Shown here one piece after another: positions 9,812 through 17,022 of a DNA stretch of 64,000 nt. The stretch spans positions 372,001 to 436,000 of the forward strand of contig NZ_JBEXAE010000003.1 in the NCBI RefSeq assembly GCF_040566695.1, written 5' to 3'. This stretch comes from Sediminicola arcticus (GTDB taxonomy: Bacteria > Bacteroidota > Bacteroidia > Flavobacteriales > Flavobacteriaceae). Within the stretch, counting starts at the first letter, position 1; each line of letters starts with the position of its first letter. The notes under the pieces are model-generated. The model was not told the DNA's origin. It did no database searches and was given only the letters and a program-made list of their open reading frames with translations. The translations under genes and the position numbers were made by a program.

Positions 9812-10060
9812 CTAGGAGGCTTTGAGCTTGGTGTCAATGATGACCAAGGCGTCTTTTACCGTTTTCATTTGGTCCATATCCTCATTTTCCATTATTATGT
9901 TAAAGGCATCTTCCACATCCAATACAATATCCACCAAATTGGCCGAGTTGATATTCAACTCATTGATAAAATGACTTTCCGGGGTGATATCCTCAACAGT
10001 AACATCTTCTGGCAGGTAAATTTTAATGATTCCTTTTAACTGCTCGTAACGCTCTTCCAT
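9812..10060 (-). CDS. Acyl carrier protein of the type III PKS operon
   Basis: 82 aa from the ATG at 10060; the 20 codons further upstream in frame lie in the end of the ketosynthase gene and are not ACP-like. Four-helix ACP pattern with the phosphopantetheine Ser at S39 in ELNINSANLVDI (the usual DSL is NSA here). Last gene of the seven-gene minus-strand operon, 22 bp after the ketosynthase. It presumably carries the acyl chain built by the ketosynthase, dehydratase and enoyl reductase before transfer to the type III PKS. The non-canonical NSA motif separates it from the housekeeping AcpP, which usually has DSL. Confidence 0.85.
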   Translation of the reverse strand: MEERYEQLKGIIKIYLPEDVTVEDITPESHFINELNINSANLVDIVLDVEDAFNIIMENEDMDQMKTVKDALVIIDTKLKAS

Positions 10061-10082
10061 ATATTTTTTTAATTGATAGTTC

Positions 10083-11360
10083 TTATTCGTTTTTGTAGGC
10101 CTTAAAAATAACACAAGCATTTACATCCCCAAAACCAAAACTGGCCTTTGCTATAATTTCTGGGCGATGTGCCATGGTAGCCCTAGGTATTTTGGTGGCA
10201 TCCACCACTTCCAAGATCTGGGGATGTATATCTTCACAATTGATATTTCCAAAAACCTGTCCTTTCTTAAATTGCAATAAGGCTGCAACACATTCCAAAC
10301 TGCCAGCCGCCGCCAAACAGTGGCCCATTAATCCTTTGAAAGAATTCACATAAGGAAATTGCGTTCCTGAACACCCCAAGGCAGCACTCCAATTTTGGAT
10401 TTCCACGGCATCCTTTCCCGTAGCCGTTAGATGTCCATTGATGACATCGATCTCCCCTTTCTGTATTTTGGCATTATGCACTGCAGCTACTATGCAGCGT
10501 TGTACCGCTTCACTATTTGGGGCCGTCATGGTGCCCTCGCCTCTTTGTCCGCCGCTATTCACTGCGCCGCCTAACACTTCTCCATAAATATGGGCGCCAC
10601 GCTCCAAGGCACTTTCCAAGGATTCCAATACCAAGGCCCCTGCCCCACTGCCCGGTACAAATCCAGCTGCAGAGGCACTCATGGGCCTGCTTGCATTCTC
10701 TGGAGCTTGGTTATACGCACTGGGCAATATGCGCATCGCATCAAATCCGCCCCATACATAAGGCCCACTATCACTGCAGCTTCCTGTTAGTATTCTTTTA
10801 GCCTTCCCTGCCAAAATACGCTCATAGGCCATTAAAATGCCCTCTGTCCCTGTAGTACAGGCAGAGGAATTGGTGGTAACCTGGTTACCGCAGCCTAAAA
10901 TACCCCCTAAATAAGCACTTATACCACTAGCCATAGTTTGCATCACGGAAGTGCTTCCTAGTCTGCGGGTATTACCCTCATCTATGAGGTGAATGGACTC
11001 CCTAAACTTATCTACCCCTAAAATTCCAGTACCAAAAATAATACCACTATCCCAATCTGGAGTTTCTTTGGAAGCTATCGCAAGCCCTGCATGTTTCCAA
11101 GCATCCATGCCTGCTATAACCCCGTAAACAATGCCACTTGCATTTAAACCCCTTTGTTGCAAAGGACTAAAGTATTTGTTTATATGATATTGGCTAATAT
11201 TTGGCTTTCCAGCTATTTGACATGAAAATTTTAAATCTTCAAGTTCTTGATGAAAGCGTATGCCGCTTTTGCCTTCTTGTAACGATTTGGTAAATTCCTG
11301 CAATCCCAATCCGTTGGGAGCACACACCCCCATTCCGGTCACCACTACCCTATTTTTCAT
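10083..11360 (-). CDS. Beta-ketoacyl-ACP synthase (KAS II/FabF-like)
   Basis: 425 aa thiolase-fold ketosynthase with an intact C-H-H triad: C168 in NSSACTTGTEG, H310 in NGHLTATGKD, H347 in GLMGHCLAAAGS. It condenses malonyl-ACP with acyl-ACP. Its ATG overlaps the stop of the dehydratase (4 bp), indicating translational coupling. Context suggests a dedicated chain-extending enzyme for the operon's lipid precursor rather than the housekeeping FabF. It resembles ketosynthases of aryl-polyene/flexirubin-type clusters as well, but no partner chain-length factor or other such genes are present here. Confidence 0.88.
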   Translation of the reverse strand: MKNRVVVTGMGVCAPNGLGLQEFTKSLQEGKSGIRFHQELEDLKFSCQIAGKPNISQYHINKYFSPLQQRGLNASGIVYGVIAGMDAWKHAGLAIASKETPDWDSGIIFGTGILGVDKFRESIHLIDEGNTRRLGSTSVMQTMASGISAYLGGILGCGNQVTTNSSACTTGTEGILMAYERILAGKAKRILTGSCSDSGPYVWGGFDAMRILPSAYNQAPENASRPMSASAAGFVPGSGAGALVLESLESALERGAHIYGEVLGGAVNSGGQRGEGTMTAPNSEAVQRCIVAAVHNAKIQKGEIDVINGHLTATGKDAVEIQNWSAALGCSGTQFPYVNSFKGLMGHCLAAAGSLECVAALLQFKKGQVFGNINCEDIHPQILEVVDATKIPRATMAHRPEIIAKASFGFGDVNACVIFKAYKNE

Positions 11361-11797
11361 GCACCTTCCATTTTTATCATTCCAGCAATAACTCCCTTGC
11401 AGACAAGTTCGTTTTTACTATTGTGCATACGCACTTCACATTTTAGTTTATTGAATCTAAAATAAATCTTTTTAGAGGTCACTATTACTTTTTCATTAGG
11501 AAAAACAGGCAGTAAAAACTCCATTTCGGTACTTGTTAATCCTATTTTTAATATTGAAGTATTACTTTCACTAAGCAAATGTATCCCTAAACAAACCAAT
11601 CCTATCTGTGCACAACACTCTGTCAATAGTACTCCGGGAGTTACTGGCTGTTCCTTAAAATGGCCTTTGTAAAAATAAAGACTTTCCTTAAACGTAAAAT
11701 CCCCTTGTACCCCATCATCATCAACATGCTGCAATTGATCCACGAAGCGGAATTCTGAACCATAAGGTAATTGATCTACTATGTTTTTAAATCCCAT
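11357..11797 (-). CDS. FabZ-like 3-hydroxyacyl-ACP dehydratase (hotdog fold)
   Basis: 146 aa, the length of FabZ. The catalytic pair is visible: H46 in KGHFKEQPVTPG and E60 in LLTECCAQ, matching the FabZ pattern GHF..P..PGV....E..AQ. It dehydrates 3-hydroxyacyl-ACP to trans-2-enoyl-ACP. Located 51 bp after the enoyl reductase and overlapping the ketosynthase start by 4 bp. It supplies the dehydration step for a locally encoded FAS-II set. No ketoreductase gene is present, so that step must be borrowed from the housekeeping FabG. Confidence 0.82.
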   Translation of the reverse strand: MGFKNIVDQLPYGSEFRFVDQLQHVDDDGVQGDFTFKESLYFYKGHFKEQPVTPGVLLTECCAQIGLVCLGIHLLSESNTSILKIGLTSTEMEFLLPVFPNEKVIVTSKKIYFRFNKLKCEVRMHNSKNELVCKGVIAGMIKMEGA

Positions 11798-11848
11798 TTC
11801 ATATTTTTAGGTCCTTTTGCTTTATGCTTATAAAATAAAACGCAGCTA

Positions 11849-12646
11849 TTAACGCAAACTCTCACCTCCATCTACCTTCAACACCGTGCCTGTAATCCAT
11901 TTAGCCTCATCTGTAGTTAAAAGATAAGCAACATTGGCAACATCATCTGGTGTGGTCATACGACCACTAGGGTTGCGTTGTAGCGCGTTTTCCTTTAACT
12001 TTTCGCTCCCTGGAATCATGCTGAAGGAGTTCGTTAAGGTCATTCCCGCTTGTACACAATTAGCCTTTATCCCCATTGGAGCGAATTCTAACGCCATATT
12101 ACGAGTGATCGCTTCTAATGCCGCCTTAGCTGCCGAAACTGCCGCATAGTTCTCCCAAGCTTTGGAATTCCCCTCGCTGGTGAAAGAAATAATCCTAGCG
12201 TCTTCCGAAAATAACTTTGCTGCTACTAAGGCTTTTGTCCAATCATACAAACTAATGGCCATGGCATCTAACGTCAGGTGAAAATCTTGGTTGTTTAACG
12301 TATTTCCATCATCCGACTGCATAGGTTTTAAATTGCCCTTTGCTATACTATGCACAAGAACTTTTATACGACCATTTTGCCCTAATTCCTCATAGATTTC
12401 CCTTATAGTTGCCATTCTTCGGTCTGGATTGGTGGCATCAATATGGTATGATTTGAACCTAATTTTAGTTGAAGTAATACTTTTAAATTCTTTTTCAATT
12501 ACCTGGGAGTCAATTCTTCTATCCCTATGCACAACTAAAATATTAAATCCGTGCTTTGCAAGCTTTTTGGCAGTAGCCAAGCCCAAGCCACTACTGCCCC
12601 CTAATATCAAGGCCCACTCCTCTATTGTCATCCCGTTCTTGTCCAT
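11849..12646 (-). CDS. SDR oxidoreductase, FabL-like enoyl-ACP reductase
   Basis: 265 aa short-chain dehydrogenase. Cofactor motif LGGSSGLGLA (residues 15-24). The active site is Y167-X6-K174 in NYAAVSAAKAALEAITR: the six-residue spacing is that of enoyl-ACP reductases (FabI, FabL), not the YxxxK of ketoreductases. The following NPSGRMTTPDDVANVAYLL and the C-terminal VDGGESLR resemble Bacillus FabL (NADPH-dependent enoyl reductase). Located 68 bp after the type III PKS gene in the same operon. It likely completes the saturating cycle that makes the acyl starter. The FabL assignment is by motif memory. Confidence 0.7.
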   Translation of the reverse strand: MDKNGMTIEEWALILGGSSGLGLATAKKLAKHGFNILVVHRDRRIDSQVIEKEFKSITSTKIRFKSYHIDATNPDRRMATIREIYEELGQNGRIKVLVHSIAKGNLKPMQSDDGNTLNNQDFHLTLDAMAISLYDWTKALVAAKLFSEDARIISFTSEGNSKAWENYAAVSAAKAALEAITRNMALEFAPMGIKANCVQAGMTLTNSFSMIPGSEKLKENALQRNPSGRMTTPDDVANVAYLLTTDEAKWITGTVLKVDGGESLR

Positions 12647-12714
12647 AATCCTATTATCCGTCTATTTCATTTCTACATAAAAGCGCCATATTTATATAAA
12701 TACGGTGCTAAATA

Positions 12715-13770
12715 TTACCATTCTAACAATACCCGTTGGGCGGAAAATCCTGGTCCGAAACTCAGAATCAAACCTTGTTCTCCTTCAGCAATTTCCTTTT
12801 CCAAAAAGCGCTCCAGAACATATAATACTGTGGCACTACTCATATTACCATACAATCGCAATACTTCCCTAGTGTCATCTATATTTTTACCCATAGCTCC
12901 AAAGAGGTCTTCTACAGTTTGTACTATTTTTTTTCCCCCAGGATGAAAGATTAAGTGGTCTACCTTTTCAATCGATGAGTTATGGCGTGCCAAAAATGGA
13001 TGTACTATCTCTGAAAAATGAGACGCTATGGTTTCAGGTACCGCAGGATCCAATATCATTTTAAGTCCGTGATTTGTAAGATCAAACCCCATCATATGGG
13101 TTGCATCTTTGAAATGATACATCTCCCCTCCCATGACCCTAGGCCCTGTGGAGTTCTCTTCCGAAGACAAGAGCACACAGGCTGCCCCATCTCCAAAAAT
13201 CGCTGCACTGACCATATTAGCCATAGAATAGTCATTTAATTGAAAGGTGGCAGTTGGACTCTCCACTGCTACTAAAGCAGCCCGTTTTCCAGGATTGGAA
13301 CGTAAAAAATTATATGCATAAATTAATCCAGATACACCGGCAGCGCAGCCCATCTCTGTTACGGGGAGCCTTATTACATCTTGCCGCAGTCCAAGATCGT
13401 TAATGATATACGCATCCAAAGAAGGAATCATAATGCCCGTACAACTTACCGTAATGAGAAAATCAATACTATCGGTTCGCCAATCAACTGCAATCAAAGC
13501 CTTTTGAAGGACCCCTGAGCCCAGTTTTTTCACTTCCCTCGCATAAATGGCATTTTTATCTTCAAAGGAACTTGCAGTAAAGACTTCTTCAGGCGCCATA
13601 ATACTATACCGTTTATCCACTGCAGCTCCCTCAAATATCTTGAGCACCTTTCGTCTATACCGCTCCTCTTGGCTACCCAACCAAAACTCTACAAGTGGTA
13701 AAATATCTTTGGTTTCTCTACTATATTCTGGTAATTGCTTACTAACCGTTGTTATTCTTACTTCATTCAT
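12715..13770 (-). CDS. Type III polyketide synthase (chalcone synthase-like)
   Basis: 351 aa homodimer-type ketosynthase with the complete CHS triad: C142 in EMGCAAGVSGL, H276 in IFHPGGKK, N309 in LYGNMSSATV; the GFGPG-type loop appears as SFGPGFSAQ near the end. Type III PKSs extend acyl-CoA or acyl-ACP starters with malonyl units and cyclise them. Start overlaps the methyltransferase stop by 4 bp. The set of PKS, methyltransferase and flavin hydroxylase parallels srsABC of Streptomyces (alkylresorcinol to alkylquinone), so a long-chain phenolic lipid or quinone is the best guess; a pyrone product is possible. Confidence 0.9.
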   Translation of the reverse strand: MNEVRITTVSKQLPEYSRETKDILPLVEFWLGSQEERYRRKVLKIFEGAAVDKRYSIMAPEEVFTASSFEDKNAIYAREVKKLGSGVLQKALIAVDWRTDSIDFLITVSCTGIMIPSLDAYIINDLGLRQDVIRLPVTEMGCAAGVSGLIYAYNFLRSNPGKRAALVAVESPTATFQLNDYSMANMVSAAIFGDGAACVLLSSEENSTGPRVMGGEMYHFKDATHMMGFDLTNHGLKMILDPAVPETIASHFSEIVHPFLARHNSSIEKVDHLIFHPGGKKIVQTVEDLFGAMGKNIDDTREVLRLYGNMSSATVLYVLERFLEKEIAEGEQGLILSFGPGFSAQRVLLEW

Positions 13771-14492
13771 TTTCTTATTGGGGGTCTATTAGTTCTTATG
13801 AGCCATAAATATCTAAAGGCCCATCTATATTGTACCGAATGGTATACACTTGGAATTGCTATTGAAAAGCCAAGTAATTCATCTTTCTTGAATCCGCTTT
13901 TTATAGAGGTCAGTCCGTCTGATCTTCCAATATCGGTTTTTATAAAAATAATACTAAACAATTTAAAAAGGTAAAATGCCAGTCTACTTCTTTGCAAATC
14001 ATTGATCACAACTCCTATTTTTGCCAATTTTACAAATTGGTCTAGGAATATAGGAATTTCGGTATTGCTAAAATGATGCATGGTCAGAGTACAAAGCAAA
14101 ATATCACATTGAAGTGCTTCAGCCTTAATTTTTAGGATATCCTGTCTTAGAAACTGTATTTCGGGATATTCTTTTGAGCGTTCTTTAGCAATTTGAATTC
14201 CCTTTTCACTCAAATCGATGCCTATCAAATGAACCTGAATGTCTTTTTTGCGATAGAAATCGGCTATCTCTCTCAATATTTGTCCGTCTCCACAGCCCAT
14301 ATCCACTATGGTATATTTTTCCTGGGTGGTTTCCTTAATCAATTGGCATATAGCCCTTACTGTAATCCTATTGCCATTTAACAATTTGTTTACTCGGGAT
14401 ATGTCTTCCAAAACTTCCATTAGGACTGCTTGAGAGACATTAGGGTCATCCATCATCTCTGGATCCGTATTTCTAAATTTGGTGTTGATCAT
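13767..14492 (-). CDS. SAM-dependent class I methyltransferase
   Basis: 241 aa. Motif I is VDMGCGDGQ (residues 63-71), followed by an acidic residue at the next strand (IGIDLSE) and DILLCTLTMHHF, the UbiE/Methyltransf-type post-motif. No signal peptide; a hydrophobic C-terminal stretch (AFYLFKLFSIIFI) may associate with membrane. Overlaps both neighbours by 4 bp. In the operon it probably O- or C-methylates the polyketide ring, like SrsB. The exact atom methylated cannot be read from sequence. Confidence 0.82.
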   Translation of the reverse strand: MINTKFRNTDPEMMDDPNVSQAVLMEVLEDISRVNKLLNGNRITVRAICQLIKETTQEKYTIVDMGCGDGQILREIADFYRKKDIQVHLIGIDLSEKGIQIAKERSKEYPEIQFLRQDILKIKAEALQCDILLCTLTMHHFSNTEIPIFLDQFVKLAKIGVVINDLQRSRLAFYLFKLFSIIFIKTDIGRSDGLTSIKSGFKKDELLGFSIAIPSVYHSVQYRWAFRYLWLIRTNRPPIRK

Positions 14493-15616
14493 AAGTCAAT
14501 CGGTTTACCATGTGTACTTTTTATCAACTTGTTTAATATCCATTGAGAATTGCCAACAGTACTCAATGCCCATTGGGATACATTGGGATTTAATAGTAAA
14601 GATTGTAGCTTTCTTCCCATCCACAATCGATGTTGAAAGGTATTGTTCCATGTAGCTTGATACGCTTCTTCCAATTGTTTTCTGCCAGAGGTTTTTTCCT
14701 TAAAATAGTTGGATACCAGTTCGGATACCAACTTAGCACTATGTATGGCCATGGCCATTCCGTTACCACAAAGTGGGTGAATGAGTCCGGCCGAATCGCC
14801 GCACATCAACATATGGTTTTCAATGACATTTTTTTTATCAAATGATATCTGTGCGATAGTCAATGGGGTTTTGAACAAAGGCTCCCCTTTCTCTAAAAAT
14901 TGTGCTAGAAAAGGGTTTTTAGAGACCACATTTGCATTAAAACTATCGATATCCTTTTCTTTTTTAAAACTTTCATAGGTGGTAAGATAACAAAAATTAA
15001 CAGCTCCAGTTTCTGTTTTGGAGAGTCCGGCATAGCCTCCCCTAAAATTATGCAATGCCACTAAATTATCAGGAAAATCTGGAAATTCATAATGTGCCTT
15101 AACACCCAACCATGTAGATTTATGTTGCACAAAATTGCGCTTTAAGCTCATATCTAGGTTGCCTCGCTTTCCATACGCACCCAGAACGATTGGGGAGGTA
15201 AAGCGATTCTCCCTATTGGTCATCACCCAAAAATTATCATTCTCAAAAGATACCTTATCTACACTTTCAAAAACGAAATCAATACCTTGGGATATTGCCT
15301 TTCGGTATAAAAGATCATCAAAGGCATACCTACTTATTCCTGTTCCCCCTAGTGGAAGTTTTGTAGTGATGGCCCTCCCATTGACCAATGAAAATTGCAA
15401 GGTATCTATATGTGCTACTTGGAATTCGGAAAAAGAAATGCCTAAATATTCCAAATAGGGTACTACTTCATTGGACACGTATTCCCCGCAGACCTTATGA
15501 TTAGGGTATTGCTGTTTTTCCAGCACTAAAACGCTATGTTCATTTTTTCTGAGATGCAAGGCTGCCGTTAATCCTGCCAAGCCTCCCCCAATGATGATAA
15601 CATCGTATTCTACCAT
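14489..15616 (-). CDS. FAD-dependent oxidoreductase/monooxygenase (geranylgeranyl reductase-like)
   Basis: 375 aa, first gene of the seven-gene operon. FAD Rossmann motif GGGLAG at 10-15; KVCGEYVS (C43) typical of the geranylgeranyl-reductase-like group; MLMCGDSAGLIHPLCGNG, the GD motif binding FAD ribityl. It may hydroxylate the aromatic product (SrsC-like) or reduce an alkyl chain; family members do either. No upstream TAnnTTTG could be found between it and the OmpA terminator, so its promoter is unresolved. Overlap with the methyltransferase gene argues for a shared job. Confidence 0.82.
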   Translation of the reverse strand: MVEYDVIIIGGGLAGLTAALHLRKNEHSVLVLEKQQYPNHKVCGEYVSNEVVPYLEYLGISFSEFQVAHIDTLQFSLVNGRAITTKLPLGGTGISRYAFDDLLYRKAISQGIDFVFESVDKVSFENDNFWVMTNRENRFTSPIVLGAYGKRGNLDMSLKRNFVQHKSTWLGVKAHYEFPDFPDNLVALHNFRGGYAGLSKTETGAVNFCYLTTYESFKKEKDIDSFNANVVSKNPFLAQFLEKGEPLFKTPLTIAQISFDKKNVIENHMLMCGDSAGLIHPLCGNGMAMAIHSAKLVSELVSNYFKEKTSGRKQLEEAYQATWNNTFQHRLWMGRKLQSLLLNPNVSQWALSTVGNSQWILNKLIKSTHGKPIDL

Positions 15617-15640
15617 TGATGGAAGATAATTATTATAAAT

Positions 15641-15669
15641 AAAAAATCCCGTCTAAAATGACGGGATTT
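15641..15669 (-). terminator. Terminator of the OmpA/lipocalin transcript
   Basis: Stem AAATCCCGTC/GACGGGATTT with a 6-nt loop; read on the minus strand it is followed by a T run. It separates the OmpA lipoprotein gene from the polyketide operon. Confidence 0.85.
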
Positions 15670-15694
15670 AATAAAAATAAAAGCATTTGAATTT

Positions 15695-16387
15695 TTATCC
15701 TTTTGTCTTATTGATAGCTTCTTGCTTTAATTGTTCGTTTGCCACTATCACCATTTCTACCCTGCGGTTCTTAGCTTTACCTTCAGCGGTTGAATTATCC
15801 GATTTTGGTTGGTTTTCACCGTACCATTTAGCTGTAAGTCTACCTCTAGCAACACCTTGAGAGGCTAGATAATTGGCTACAGATTGCGCACGTTGTTGAG
15901 ATAGGCTCATATTGTACTCAGCACTACCTGCACTGTCTGTATGACCTTCTACCAAAATATTGGTGTCAGGATATTCCTTTAATACACCTGCCAGCCTATT
16001 CAAGGTCTCAGCAGATGCACCCTGTACTGCAGATTTATTGGTATCAAAATACACACCAGCATCTTCATTAAAGGTTACATTGATCCCTTCACCTACCCTT
16101 GATACTTCTGCTCCTGGAATCTCGGTTTCTATTCGCTCCGCTTGCTTGTCCATTCTATTTCCAATATATCCTCCAGCTGCACCACCAACAACAGCACCAA
16201 TAATAGCGCCTAAGGCAGTATTTCCATTTCCTACATTATTTCCGATAACACCTCCAATAGCTGCACCACCGGCGGCACCGATTACAGCGCCTTTTTGAGT
16301 TTTGTTGGCATTTTTAACCGTACTACAACTAACAATAATGGTCATTGCCATTGCAAACATGATACTTTTTGAAACTATATTTTTCAT
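15695..16387 (-). CDS. OmpA-family lipoprotein with glycine-zipper domain
   Basis: 230 aa. Signal peptide with lipobox ending at C21 (IIVSC). A Gly/Ala-rich zipper (GAVIGAAGGAAIGGVIG, about 33-80) can insert in or lie on membrane. The C-terminal OmpA domain (about 110-215) has LVEGHTDSAGSAEYN and the NRRVE motif, which bind peptidoglycan. It resembles E. coli YiaD/Pal-type proteins and anchors outer membrane to cell wall. Eleven bp downstream of the lipocalin-like lipoprotein, so co-transcribed with it; a terminator follows. Confidence 0.9.
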   Translation of the reverse strand: MKNIVSKSIMFAMAMTIIVSCSTVKNANKTQKGAVIGAAGGAAIGGVIGNNVGNGNTALGAIIGAVVGGAAGGYIGNRMDKQAERIETEIPGAEVSRVGEGINVTFNEDAGVYFDTNKSAVQGASAETLNRLAGVLKEYPDTNILVEGHTDSAGSAEYNMSLSQQRAQSVANYLASQGVARGRLTAKWYGENQPKSDNSTAEGKAKNRRVEMVIVANEQLKQEAINKTKG

Positions 16388-16398
16388 TTTAATCGATT

Positions 16399-16884
16399 TT
16401 ACTTTTTAGTGAATTGATAAACTACGGTCACAGGCGAACCATTTACTGAAACGTCAGATTTTAATGTCATAGCCTGGGGGGTTAAATTGACGATATCTAA
16501 ACGGTAGCCAAAACCACCACTAACATCTTTGTTTTTAGCATTAATTGCCTTAAACTGTAATTGATTGGAAAGTCCTTCTCTAGTTACAACGGACCATTTA
16601 ATATAACGATCGCCACCAGAACAAAGGCTTCCACTAGGAATAGTATAGCGCCCTGTGCTATTATTATCCCTAAAGAACCACTCACTTCCCTTAAAGCAAA
16701 TATCCTTGGCATCATTAAAAAGCAAGGAAGAGAAGGTTCCCGTGTTGTTCTCATAAGAGATATTGCTCAAGGACCATGTCCCACTCAATAAATTTCTTTG
16801 ACCCCGGACCTCTTTGGTTACAGAACAGGATGTCATGATTAATGCTGTAACAGCTAATAATAAAACAAGTTTTTTGTTCATCAT
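16399..16884 (-). CDS. Lipocalin-like lipoprotein
   Basis: 161 aa. SPII signal, lipid-modified Cys near residue 20 (LIMTSC). Mature part begins LLSGTWSLSNISYENN, the G-x-W of lipocalin-type barrels, and ends VTVVYQFTKK. Ligand unknown. First gene of a two-gene unit with the OmpA lipoprotein. A second Met one residue later is an equally good start. The long leader contains a 10-bp inverted repeat (see 16907-16983). Confidence 0.7.
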   Translation of the reverse strand: MMNKKLVLLLAVTALIMTSCSVTKEVRGQRNLLSGTWSLSNISYENNTGTFSSLLFNDAKDICFKGSEWFFRDNNSTGRYTIPSGSLCSGGDRYIKWSVVTREGLSNQLQFKAINAKNKDVSGGFGYRLDIVNLTPQAMTLKSDVSVNGSPVTVVYQFTKK

Positions 16885-16906
16885 TTAAAATTTAATTTAA
16901 CTTATA

Positions 16907-16983
16907 TACGTTGAAAACCTTCAAAAAGGTTTCATTACTATTGGAATGTTAAAAACCTTGAACAAGTCCGCAATTTCAACGTA
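16907..16983. repeat. 10-bp inverted repeat upstream of the lipocalin gene
   Basis: TACGTTGAAA (16907-16916) and TTTCAACGTA (16974-16983), 57 nt apart, enclose a smaller hairpin made of AAAACCTT/AAGGTTT. It lies in the presumed leader of the lipocalin/OmpA transcript. Could be an RNA fold or chance. Confidence 0.3.
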
Positions 16984-17022
16984 CAATATTAATACAAAAA
17001 ACATCTAATTGTATTACAAATA

